Below, piece after piece: positions 43,897 through 51,220 of a stretch of DNA of 64,000 nucleotides (its first letter is position 1; every line of letters begins with the position of its first letter). The notes under the pieces were generated by a model. The model did no database searches and was not told the DNA's origin. It saw only the letters and a program-made list of their open reading frames with translations. Position numbers and translations under genes: made by a program. Source of the DNA: Polaribacter huanghezhanensis (GTDB lineage: Bacteria; Bacteroidota; Bacteroidia; Flavobacteriales; Flavobacteriaceae); the NCBI RefSeq assembly GCF_030444335.1, contig NZ_CP128595.1, forward strand, positions 124,001-188,000, in the 5' to 3' direction.

Positions 43897-44418
43897 TTAT
43901 ATCTTTCTTGGCGCCTCCATAACAGTTCCACAATGATCACAAGTACATTTCTCTTTATCAGAATAATACTTGTCAAAAATTATTGGCATATCTGTTTCAA
44001 TATTATCCAACGCAAATTTTTCTCTATACAATTGATTTCCACAGTTTTCACAATACCATTCCAACGCATCTAACATTTCTTTAGAACGTGGATATTCGAT
44101 GACCAATCCAACAGTATTTGCTTTTCGTTGTGGAGAATGTGGCACTTTTGCTGGCAACAAATACATATCACCTTCGTTGATTGCTACATCTTGAGATTTT
44201 CCATCAACAATAATTTTTAACACCATATCACCTTCAACTTGATAAAAGAATTCTGGCGTTTCGTTATAATGATAATCTTTTCTAGCATTTGGACCTCCAA
44301 CAACCATCACAATATATTCTCCGCTATCCCAAACACATTTGTTCCCAACAGGCGGTTTTAATAAATGACGATGTTCATCAATCCACTTTTTAAAATTTAA
44401 AGGTTGTACTAAATTCAT
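43897..44418 (-). CDS. 3-hydroxyanthranilate 3,4-dioxygenase
   Basis: A 173-residue cupin dioxygenase that opens the ring of 3-hydroxyanthranilate to ACMS. The catalytic iron ligands are His50, Glu56 and His94 (Y-H-Y-N-E-T-P-E and K-V-P-H-S-P-Q-R), matching the His51/Glu57/His95 set of the Cupriavidus enzyme. The C-terminal rubredoxin-like iron site has C123-x2-C126 and C160-x2-C163, the bacterial feature absent from animal enzymes. It lies between two repeat-filled gaps of the kynurenine cluster. Confidence 0.95.
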   Translation of the reverse strand: MNLVQPLNFKKWIDEHRHLLKPPVGNKCVWDSGEYIVMVVGGPNARKDYHYNETPEFFYQVEGDMVLKIIVDGKSQDVAINEGDMYLLPAKVPHSPQRKANTVGLVIEYPRSKEMLDALEWYCENCGNQLYREKFALDNIETDMPIIFDKYYSDKEKCTCDHCGTVMEAPRKI

Positions 44419-44516
44419 ATTATAGATTTTTAGATTATTGGATATTTAGAATCAAAAGATAAGATTTCATTTAAAACTACCTCAACTCTTTTTACTCTAT
44501 TCTTTATTCTTTTTTT

Positions 44517-44685
44517 GGCGTTACCTAAAAGTCGGGCTTTCTCCTATATCTTTTTATGGTCATTGCGAAGAAAGTTTTTCGCTTTCTGTGGCAATCTCAA
44601 ATTTATAAAGAGATTACTTCGTTTTACTCGTAATGACGCTCTTTACAAACTGACATAAAAAGGATGCCGCTTCAATCCCTAACGC
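44517..44685 (-). other. Structured non-coding element with paired ends (possible ncRNA or repeat)
   Basis: Read on the minus strand it begins GCGTTAGGGATTGAAGCGGC 16 nt after the SDR stop codon and ends with GAAAGCCCGAC...GGTAACGCC. The ends GCGTTA and TAACGC pair. A separate CATTGCGAG-type inverted repeat sits in the middle. From memory, similar paired end sequences occur in many flavobacterial genomes behind genes, so it may be a conserved RNA or an old mobile repeat. It accounts for most of the 282-bp gap. Confidence 0.5.
44568..44640. repeat. Interspersed inverted repeat, CATTGCGAG type
   Basis: GGTCATTGCGAAG and TCGTAATGACG form inverted ends, with inner pieces GTGGCAATCTC and GAGATTACTTC. 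It is the same design as at 8097-8173 and sits inside the larger structured element. Confidence 0.7.
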
Positions 44686-44700
44686 AAGAATCCGTTAAAT

Positions 44701-45477
44701 TTACAAACTTTTTGTTCTTCCTCCATCAACAGGAACATTAATTCCGTTGATAAAACTTGCTTTCTCGCTTGCTAAAAACACTACCGCATTGGCAATCTCT
44801 TCTGGTTTTGCAAAACGTTGAGCAGGTGAAGCTTTTTTCATTGCAGCTGCAACCTCATCAAAAGTTTTCCCTGTCTTCGCTGATTTATTCTTGATAATTT
44901 CATTCAACCGCTCTGTTCCTGTTGCTCCTGGCAATACATTGTTTACTGTAATTCCGAATTCTCCTAATTCATTTGCCAAGGTTTTTGACCAACTTGCCAC
45001 AGCTCCTCTGATGGTATTTGAAACTCCTAATCCATCCAAAGGTTGCTTTACAGAAGTTGAAATAATATTGATAATTCTACCAAAACATTTTGTTTTCATA
45101 AACGGAGCAACTGCTTGCACCAATACGTGATTGCATTTTAAATGTTGCGTAAACGCACTTTCAAATTCTTCTAATTTGGCGTTAAAAATGGGGCCACCGG
45201 CAGGCCCGCCAGTATTGTTAACCAAAATATGAAATTGCAACGCAGAAGCTTCTAACTTTTCTTTCAATGCTTTCGGATTCGAAAAATCTGCCACTAAATA
45301 ACTATGACATTGATTATTATTCGGCAATTCTGCTAAAACTGCTTTTAATTTCTCTTCATTTCTTGCAACCAACGTTACATTTACGCCTTCTGCTGCCAAT
45401 GCCATTGCTGATGCTTTTCCAATTCCTTGTGTACTTCCGCAGACTAAGGCATTTTTATTTTGTATTTCTAAGTTCAT
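44701..45477 (-). CDS. SDR family oxidoreductase with altered active site
   Basis: A 258-residue short-chain dehydrogenase/reductase. The cofactor motif is C-G-S-T-Q-G-I-G (residues 13-20), N-N-T-G-G lies at 87-91, and the catalytic Ser140 is present (I-I-S-T-S). The Y-x-x-x-K motif is replaced by S-N-T-I-R: Ser153 and Arg157 stand where Tyr and Lys are expected. A subgroup of FabG-like SDRs shows this change. The pathway as drawn needs no SDR, so its role in this cluster is unclear. Repeats lie on both sides of the gene. Confidence 0.88.
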   Translation of the reverse strand: MNLEIQNKNALVCGSTQGIGKASAMALAAEGVNVTLVARNEEKLKAVLAELPNNNQCHSYLVADFSNPKALKEKLEASALQFHILVNNTGGPAGGPIFNAKLEEFESAFTQHLKCNHVLVQAVAPFMKTKCFGRIINIISTSVKQPLDGLGVSNTIRGAVASWSKTLANELGEFGITVNNVLPGATGTERLNEIIKNKSAKTGKTFDEVAAAMKKASPAQRFAKPEEIANAVVFLASEKASFINGINVPVDGGRTKSL

Positions 45478-45483
45478 TTTTTC

Positions 45484-45559
45484 TGTCTGGTCGAGCGCAG
45501 TCGAGACCTAATTAATGTCACAATAAAACAATAACCTCTCGACTGCGCTCGAGGGGACA
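45484..45559. repeat. TCGAG-type inverted repeat (76 bp)
   Basis: Two 26-bp arms with the core TCGAGCGCAGTCGAGA and its complement, separated by 24 bp, starting TGTC and ending GACA. It occupies the gap between the aldehyde dehydrogenase stop and the SDR start, 6 bp from the SDR ATG. Confidence 0.85.
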
Positions 45560-45564
45560 AATTA

Positions 45565-47010
45565 CTATTCGTATTTTATACATATATTTTTTGCTTCGGT
45601 AAAGAAACGCAAAGCTTCAAAACCTCCTTCTCTACCAACTCCGCTTGCTTTTGAACCACCAAAAGGTGTTCTTAAATCTCGTAACATCCACGTATTTACC
45701 CAAACAATTCCTGTTTGTAATTGCTTCGAAAACTGCATCGTTCTGTTTAAATTATTGGTCCATAATGTTGCAGACAATCCGTAAGTTACATCGTTTGCTA
45801 ATTGTAATGCTTCTTCATCCGTTTTAAAAGACATCATCGTTACAACAGGACCAAAGACTTCTTCTTGATTAATTCTGCATGAATTATCTTGTACTTCAAT
45901 TATAGTTGGTTGAAAATAATATCCATTCTCATATCCAGGAACAGTTACTTCCAAACCTCCACACAAAACTTTTCCGCCTTCATCTTCAGCAATTTTGACA
46001 TAACTTTCTACTTTTTCTAAATGTGATCTTGATACTAATGCTCCAATATTTGTGCTTTTTTCTGATGGGTGACCAACTTGTAATTGCTTTACTTTTTGCA
46101 CAAAATCTTTCTTGAATTTTTCATAAATAGATGCTTCTACAAAAATTCTGCTTCCGCATAAGCAAATCTGACCTTGATTAGCAAAAGAAGAACGCACTGT
46201 GGTTTCTAACATCTTATCATAATCGCAATCTGCAAAAATAATATTCGGGTTTTTTCCTCCTAACTCTAACGATAATTTCTTAAACATCGGTGCTGCAACT
46301 CTTGCAATATGTGCTCCCGTTTGTGTTCCGCCAGTAAAAGAAATTGCTTTGATGTTTGGATGTTCTACAATTGCTTGTCCAGTTGTTGTTCCCAAACCGT
46401 GCACAATATTTAAAACGCCTTTTGGGAGACCAGCTTCTGTACAAATTTCTCCTAATAAATATGCTGTCATCGGAGTTACTTCACTAGGTTTTGCAATTAC
46501 GCAGTTTCCTGCTGCAATTGCCGGAGCAATTTTCCAAGTAAATAAATACAACGGTAAATTCCAAGGAGAAATACAACCTACAACTCCGATTGGTTGACGC
46601 AACGTAAAATTCACAGCATCCAATCCAACACTTTCATGAGATTCTGATGCAAACTGTGTAATAGCATTTGCAAAAAACTGAAAATTTGCTGCAGCTCTAG
46701 GGATATCAATTGCTGTCGCTAGCGAAATAGGTTTTCCGTTATCTTTAGATTCTGCTTCTGCTAAAAAGTCTAATTTTTCTTTTATTAATTCTGCAATTTT
46801 GGATAGAATTTTACTTCTAGTTCCTAAAGTTGTATTTGACCACTGACTAAATGCAGATTGGGCAGCGTTATAAGCTAAATCGATGTCTTCAACAGTTGAA
46901 TTCGGAATCTGCCCATAGATTTCTCCATTAGATGGATTGTAATTATCCAACCAATTATTATTAATTGGGTTTACAAATTCTCCGTTGATGTAGTTTTTTA
47001 TCTTTTGCAT
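45565..47010 (-). CDS. Aldehyde dehydrogenase, probable 2-aminomuconate-6-semialdehyde dehydrogenase
   Basis: A 481-residue NAD-dependent aldehyde dehydrogenase. The catalytic glutamate is in L-E-L-G-G-K-N and the nucleophilic cysteine in N-Q-G-Q-I-C-L-C-G-S; F-T-G-G-T is the NAD site. The length and start (K-N-Y-I-N-G-E-F) match 2-hydroxymuconic/2-aminomuconic semialdehyde dehydrogenases. Between ACMSD and a RidA-type deaminase, the expected reaction is oxidation of 2-aminomuconate-6-semialdehyde to 2-aminomuconate. The RidA gene is 13 nt upstream. Confidence 0.92.
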   Translation of the reverse strand: MQKIKNYINGEFVNPINNNWLDNYNPSNGEIYGQIPNSTVEDIDLAYNAAQSAFSQWSNTTLGTRSKILSKIAELIKEKLDFLAEAESKDNGKPISLATAIDIPRAAANFQFFANAITQFASESHESVGLDAVNFTLRQPIGVVGCISPWNLPLYLFTWKIAPAIAAGNCVIAKPSEVTPMTAYLLGEICTEAGLPKGVLNIVHGLGTTTGQAIVEHPNIKAISFTGGTQTGAHIARVAAPMFKKLSLELGGKNPNIIFADCDYDKMLETTVRSSFANQGQICLCGSRIFVEASIYEKFKKDFVQKVKQLQVGHPSEKSTNIGALVSRSHLEKVESYVKIAEDEGGKVLCGGLEVTVPGYENGYYFQPTIIEVQDNSCRINQEEVFGPVVTMMSFKTDEEALQLANDVTYGLSATLWTNNLNRTMQFSKQLQTGIVWVNTWMLRDLRTPFGGSKASGVGREGGFEALRFFTEAKNICIKYE

Positions 47011-47023
47011 AAGGCTTTTAGCT

Positions 47024-47431
47024 TTAGGCTTTAGGCTTATAAGCCGTCACCTTAATTTCAACAACCAAATCCGGATGCGGCAATTGATGTACAGCAACGG
47101 TTGTTCGTGTTGGTCCAGTTTCTTTATTAAAAAATTCTGCATACGCTTTATTATAACCTGCAAAATCATTCATATTTACTAGAAACGTAGAAACATCAAC
47201 CACATCTTTTATACTCGCGCCTACTGTTTTTAAATTGGTGTCAATATTGTTTAAGACTTCTCTAGTTTGAGTTTCAATATTTAAGAATTTCGTTCCCATT
47301 TCATCAATAATATCAACTCCAGCTATTGTATTGTCTGGTCTTCGAGAACTTGTTCCTGACACAAAAATAAAATCTCCCACCACTTTTATGTGTGGATATG
47401 CGCCTCTTGGTGTTACTTTTTTTTCTTCCAT
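47024..47431 (-). CDS. RidA-family protein, probable 2-aminomuconate deaminase
   Basis: A 135-residue YjgF/YER057c/UK114 protein. [24 protein letters not shown] is the start of 2-aminomuconate-deaminase-type members, which are longer than generic RidA at the N-terminus; [19 protein letters not shown] ends the domain. Between kmo and the aldehyde dehydrogenase gene, it should convert 2-aminomuconate to 4-oxalocrotonate plus ammonia. General imine deaminase activity cannot be excluded. Confidence 0.88.
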   Translation of the reverse strand: MEEKKVTPRGAYPHIKVVGDFIFVSGTSSRRPDNTIAGVDIIDEMGTKFLNIETQTREVLNNIDTNLKTVGASIKDVVDVSTFLVNMNDFAGYNKAYAEFFNKETGPTRTTVAVHQLPHPDLVVEIKVTAYKPKA

Positions 47432-47434
47432 TTT

Positions 47435-47956
47435 TTATGCTTTCGCTAATTCTAATAACTTTAAAGTTGTTCTTAAATTACGAGAAGTTGCTGTTACTTT
47501 TAATTTTTTTTCAAATAGATTATTTGTCAATTTTGTATTCCCCATTCCTGACGGGCAATAAATATACGCAACATCATCTATAATTGTATACACATCATCA
47601 TTGGTTGCATTTACTTCAAACGTTTTTTCTTTCGGAATATCACTTAAAAATGCAAAACCCAAAATTTTATGATTCTCTGTTGGATACGGATTATTTGCAA
47701 TCGCCTTTTCCCATTCATCAATTGTTCTTGCTAAAACCGGAACATCGTACCCAAATTTTGAAGCAATTCCTTCTTTTATTTTTTGACAAACATTTGATTT
47801 TATTTCATCAGCATCTAAAATGATATTTCCACTTTGAATATATGTTTTTACATTTTGAAATTTTAATTTATTTAAGAGCACTCGTAGTTCTGACATCGGA
47901 AGTTTATTTTTTCCTGATACATTTATTCCACGAAGTAGTACTATATACGTTTTCAT
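47435..47956 (-). CDS. DUF1697 protein
   Basis: A 173-residue protein that starts Y-I-V-L-L-R-G-I-N-V-S-G-K-N-K-L, the DUF1697 signature; Y-I-Q-S-G-N-I-I-L and the C-terminal T-S-R-N-L-R-T-T-L-K-L-L-E follow. Function is unknown. It lies 3 nt upstream of the RidA gene and so is likely translated from the same mRNA, although it has no known place in tryptophan catabolism. A nuclease-bearing repeat element lies directly upstream. Confidence 0.92.
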   Translation of the reverse strand: MKTYIVLLRGINVSGKNKLPMSELRVLLNKLKFQNVKTYIQSGNIILDADEIKSNVCQKIKEGIASKFGYDVPVLARTIDEWEKAIANNPYPTENHKILGFAFLSDIPKEKTFEVNATNDDVYTIIDDVAYIYCPSGMGNTKLTNNLFEKKLKVTATSRNLRTTLKLLELAKA

Positions 47957-47970
47957 TAATTCAATCCTAT

Positions 47971-48349
47971 TGTCCGTTCGAGCGCAGTCGAGAACTCTTT
48001 ATTCGTTATTTGGTTTATATTTATGATGCGTAGCATTTCTACATTCGGATAATATTTCTAACATATCATAATTTCCATTTGCCAGAGCTATCTTTTTCCC
48101 TTTACTCCATTTCTTAATTTTCTTCTCAAAATAAATTGCTTGTTCTACATCATTAAAAACTTGATTAAATATCAATTCTAAAGGTCTTCTTTTAAATGTA
48201 AAACAATTTCTATTCAATCCTTTTTGATGCTCTTTAAATCTCCTTTCAACGTTATTTGTTATTCCTGTATACAGAAAACCATCAGAACATTTCAACATGT
48301 AAACATAATACGTTTTCATAATAACCTCTCGACTGCGCTCGAGGAGACA
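47971..48349. mobile_element. Putative compact element: inverted TCGAG arms enclosing a GIY-YIG nuclease gene
   Basis: The 26-bp left arm (47971-47996) and right arm (48324-48349) are inverted copies with the core TCGAGCGCAGTCGAGA, starting TGTC and ending GACA. The nuclease gene fills the interior: its stop codon is 2 nt from the left arm and its start codon 4 nt from the right. Arms of the same kind form short repeats without a gene at 45484-45559, 49796-49854 and 62546-62604. No target duplication is visible here. Mobility is an inference. Confidence 0.6.
47999..48319 (-). CDS. GIY-YIG nuclease family protein
   Basis: A 106-residue protein consisting almost only of a GIY-YIG domain. Y-Y-V-Y-M-L-K-C and L-Y-T-G-I-T-N-N-V-E-R-R-F-K-E-H provide the two motif strands (V-Y-M and Y-T-G) and the catalytic Arg; E-K-K-I-K-K-W-S-K-G-K-K-I-A-L carries the conserved Glu. 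The short C-terminal tail (E-C-R-N-A-T-H-H-K) looks unstructured. Such proteins cut DNA in homing enzymes and UvrC, but this stand-alone class is uncharacterised. It interrupts the kynurenine cluster between DUF1697 and kmo, tightly enclosed by inverted repeats. Confidence 0.9.
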   Translation of the reverse strand: MKTYYVYMLKCSDGFLYTGITNNVERRFKEHQKGLNRNCFTFKRRPLELIFNQVFNDVEQAIYFEKKIKKWSKGKKIALANGNYDMLEILSECRNATHHKYKPNNE

Positions 48350-48361
48350 TTTTGTTAAATT

Positions 48362-49786
48362 TTATAACCCCGCTATTTTATCTTCATTTAAAATTTCGTT
48401 TGTTTCCTGCTTCACTTGTTCTAAAACGATCTGTAATTCTTCTTTTGTCATATCGAGCGAAGTCGAAATATCATCATCAGCAATTAAATTCAATAATGCT
48501 TTGTCTTGCGCGCGTCCTTTTTTCATGGCTTCATCGTACGAAATGTTTTCATTAAAAGTAACCATAGAATATTTTGAAAAATATTCAGTCGGAAAATTTT
48601 TCTCCAAATCCATTTCTATTTTTCGCTTCTCTTTGAATAACGGATTTGCAACATGATCTTTCATCTCATAAAAATTATCAATCGCTAAATCTGCAATGGC
48701 ATCTGTATCTTGTTTTCTTGCTTTTTCAAACGATTTAAAAACAGTTTCCCAATTGCCTACTTCTCGTCTGCGCTCGAAATTATTCAAAATTTCATCAAAA
48801 ACGGTAACATCTTCAAAAGAAGCATTCATTCCTTGTCCGTAAAACGGAACAATTGCGTGCGCAGCATCACCCATTAAAATGGTGTTTTTTTGATAAGACC
48901 AAGGCGAACATTTTACAGTTCCTAAAGCGCCAACCGGATTGTTTGAAAACTCATCTTTTATACTTGGAATTAAAGTCAAGGCATCCGGAAATTCATTTTC
49001 AAAAAACGCTGTAATTTTTTCTTCGGATGTTAAATTATTGAAATTATATTCGCCTTCATCATAACTTAAAAAAAGTGTGACAGTAAAACTTCCGTCCATA
49101 TTTGGCAATGCAATTAGCATATAATCGCCACGAGGCCAAATGTGTAAATGATCTTTACTTATTTGATGTTTTTTGTTATTTCCTGCAGGAATTTCCAATT
49201 CTTTATATCCGTGCGTTAAGTATTCTTGCGAATAACTAAACAAAAATTTACGCTCCAAATAATAACTTTTACGCAAAATAGAACCAGCACCATCTGTTCC
49301 AAAAATAACATCGGCATTTACAGAAAATTCTTGTTTAGATTCATAATCTTCAAAATGTGCAACAGTATTCTCAATATCTACAGCAATACATTTTTTATTG
49401 AAATGAATGTTTACATTTTCGTGCTTTTCTGCTTCAGTTAATAAAATTCCGTTTAAATCTCCACGAGAAATCGAATTGATATATTCTCCTTCTCTACCTG
49501 AATAATTAGAAGCAAATGTATTTCCTTTTGTATCGTGCATTAAACGTCCGTACATCGGAATACAAATTGCCTTTGCTTGCTCTTCTACTCCAGCCAAACG
49601 CAAGGCTTTAAATCCGCGATCTGACAAGGCTAAATTAATGCTTCTTCCAGCAGAAATATCGATTTTTCTTAAATCTGGTCTGCTTTCATACACGTCTACT
49701 TTATACCCTCTTTGTGCTAAACGCAATGCTAAAAGCGAACCGCATAATCCAGCACCGATTATTAATATGCTTTCTTTTTTATTCAT
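48362..49786 (-). CDS. kmo: Kynurenine 3-monooxygenase
   Basis: A 474-residue FAD enzyme that hydroxylates kynurenine to 3-hydroxykynurenine with NADPH. The FAD motif I-I-G-A-G-L-C-G-S-L-L-A is at residues 9-20, and L-M-G-D-A-A-H-A-I-V-P-F-Y-G-Q-G-M-N-A is the second FAD motif with the KMO-type F-Y-G-Q-G-M. Two segments are translated from TCGAG repeat-like DNA: residues about 336-343 (N-F-E-R-R-R-E-V) and 439-447 (D-I-S-T-S-L-D-M-T). The first appears as extra residues in a helical region. The kynureninase gene lies upstream, separated by a 59-bp repeat. Confidence 0.95.
   Translation of the reverse strand: MNKKESILIIGAGLCGSLLALRLAQRGYKVDVYESRPDLRKIDISAGRSINLALSDRGFKALRLAGVEEQAKAICIPMYGRLMHDTKGNTFASNYSGREGEYINSISRGDLNGILLTEAEKHENVNIHFNKKCIAVDIENTVAHFEDYESKQEFSVNADVIFGTDGAGSILRKSYYLERKFLFSYSQEYLTHGYKELEIPAGNNKKHQISKDHLHIWPRGDYMLIALPNMDGSFTVTLFLSYDEGEYNFNNLTSEEKITAFFENEFPDALTLIPSIKDEFSNNPVGALGTVKCSPWSYQKNTILMGDAAHAIVPFYGQGMNASFEDVTVFDEILNNFERRREVGNWETVFKSFEKARKQDTDAIADLAIDNFYEMKDHVANPLFKEKRKIEMDLEKNFPTEYFSKYSMVTFNENISYDEAMKKGRAQDKALLNLIADDDISTSLDMTKEELQIVLEQVKQETNEILNEDKIAGL
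48446..48472. repeat. Single TCGAG-type arm inside kmo (near 3' end)
   Basis: TGTCATATCGAGCGAAGTCG followed by AAATATC is an almost perfect single arm of the dispersed repeat, translated in frame as D-I-S-T-S-L-D-M-T in the KMO C-terminal region. Confidence 0.6.
48761..48784. repeat. TCGAG-like core inside kmo (middle)
   Basis: On the minus strand AATTTCGAGCGCAGACGAGA matches the repeat arm with one change. It encodes N-F-E-R-R-R-E of KMO. Confidence 0.5.
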
Positions 49787-49795
49787 TTATTCTTA

Positions 49796-49854
49796 TGTCT
49801 GTTCGAGCGCAGTCGAGAGCTAATAAATACCTCTCGACTACGCTCGAGGGTACA
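49796..49854. repeat. 59-bp TCGAG-type inverted repeat with flanking direct repeat
   Basis: Two 26-bp inverted arms separated by 7 bp. TTCTTA flanks it on both sides (49790-49795 and 49855-49860), as a target duplication would. It lies between kynU and kmo. Confidence 0.8.
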
Positions 49855-49867
49855 TTCTTACTTTTAA

Positions 49868-51130
49868 TTACAACAATCCTTTTAAAACTTCCACCATTCT
49901 ATACACATCTTCAAAACTGTTATACATTGGCACAGGTGCACAACGAATTACATCGGGTTCTCGCCAATCTGTAATGATATTATTTTTGGTTAGCTTTTGA
50001 TGCAACCTTTTATCCGCATTTTTTACTTGAATTGATAATTGGCAACCGCGTTCTTTTGGATTTTTTGGCGTGATAATTTTTATTTCATCTGAATCAATCT
50101 CATTAATTAAAAATTCAAAATAACCAGTTAATTTTTCTGATTTTTTACGCAATGCTTCCATGCCAACTTCGGCAAACATATCTAAAGAAGCTTTAATTGC
50201 TGCCATCGATAATATGGGCGGATTGGACAATTGCCAACCTTCTGCTCCTGGCATTACATCAAAGGGTTGACGCATATTAAAACGTGTTTCTTTGTTATGA
50301 TTCCACCAACCTGAAAAGCGCGGTAACTCTTTATTATATCCATGTTTTTCGTGCACAAATAACCCGCCCAAACTTCCTGGACCAGCATTTAAATATTTAT
50401 ACGAACACCAAGCTGCAAAATCGACTCCAGAATTGTGTAAATCTGGAGAAATATTTCCAGCTCCGTGCGCTAAATCAATTCCGACAAAACATTTTTTTGA
50501 ATGACCAATTTCTGCAATTCTTTTTAAATCTAATGATTGTCCTGTGTAATAATTGACGCCGCCAATTAACAATAATGCAATTTCATCGCCTTGTTCAGAA
50601 ACGATGGTTTCTAAATCTTCAATGTTTAATAAATCTTCTCCTTTTCTTGGTTTCCACTCTATCAAACCTTCATCAACATCAAATCCGTGGAATTTTAGTT
50701 GCGATTGCACCGCATATCGATCCGAAGGAAAAGCATCTGATTCAATGACAATTTTATATTTGGTTTTTTTTGGTTGATAAAAAGACACCATTAACAAATG
50801 TAAATTGGTTGTTAAGGTATTCATAACCACAACTTCTATCGGTTTTGCACCAACAATTTCTGCCATGTTTTCAGTTAACAATTCGTGATATGACATCCAA
50901 GGGTTTTTGGCTTCAAAATGTCCTTCTACTCCGTACTTTGCCCAATCGTCTAATTCTTGCTGAATATATTTTTGTGTATTTTTTGGTTGTAATCCTAAAG
51001 AATTTCCTGTAAAATACAACCAATCATTTCCGTTTTTATCTTTCGGAATATGAAATTGTTCACGTAAATATGAAAGTTCATCTTCTGTATCTTGTTGTTT
51101 TGCGTATGCGAATGTGTTTTGGTAAATCAT
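49868..51130 (-). CDS. kynU: Kynureninase
   Basis: A 420-residue PLP enzyme that cleaves 3-hydroxykynurenine (or kynurenine) to 3-hydroxyanthranilate (or anthranilate) and alanine. The cofactor lysine is Lys245 in C-S-Y-K-Y-L-N-A-G-P-G; F-V-G-I-D-L-A-H-G-A-G-N and F-T-G-N-S-L-G-L-Q-P are family motifs. A start 26 codons upstream would add a false hydrophobic leader; the TAnnTTTG box at 51149-51156 lies inside that stretch, so ATG 51130 is preferred. It is the first gene of the leftward cluster. Confidence 0.95.
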   Translation of the reverse strand: MIYQNTFAYAKQQDTEDELSYLREQFHIPKDKNGNDWLYFTGNSLGLQPKNTQKYIQQELDDWAKYGVEGHFEAKNPWMSYHELLTENMAEIVGAKPIEVVVMNTLTTNLHLLMVSFYQPKKTKYKIVIESDAFPSDRYAVQSQLKFHGFDVDEGLIEWKPRKGEDLLNIEDLETIVSEQGDEIALLLIGGVNYYTGQSLDLKRIAEIGHSKKCFVGIDLAHGAGNISPDLHNSGVDFAAWCSYKYLNAGPGSLGGLFVHEKHGYNKELPRFSGWWNHNKETRFNMRQPFDVMPGAEGWQLSNPPILSMAAIKASLDMFAEVGMEALRKKSEKLTGYFEFLINEIDSDEIKIITPKNPKERGCQLSIQVKNADKRLHQKLTKNNIITDWREPDVIRCAPVPMYNSFEDVYRMVEVLKGLL

Positions 51131-51148
51131 CAAAAAAATGGTTATCCC

Positions 51149-51156
51149 CAAATATA
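51149..51156 (-). promoter_or_regulatory. TAnnTTTG -7 box of the kynurenine cluster
   Basis: TATATTTG on the minus strand with a TTG 16 bp upstream. It lies 18 nt before the kynU ATG and is the best candidate for the main promoter of the cluster. Confidence 0.55.
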
Positions 51157-51220
51157 AGATTATTCGAGAAATCAATTTGAATATTTTAGCTATTTTGTAC
51201 ATTAGCAAAAAATCTATCAG

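Noticed and set aside
47999..48319. UvrC or a DNA-repair protein
   Set aside because: Only the GIY-YIG domain is present; there is no UvrBC-binding, RNase H-like or HhH domain.
51131..51208. Hydrophobic leader on kynureninase suggesting export
   Set aside because: The -7 box at 51149-51156 lies inside it, and kynureninases start near the Q-x-D-x-x-D-x-L segment; the leader is untranslated DNA.
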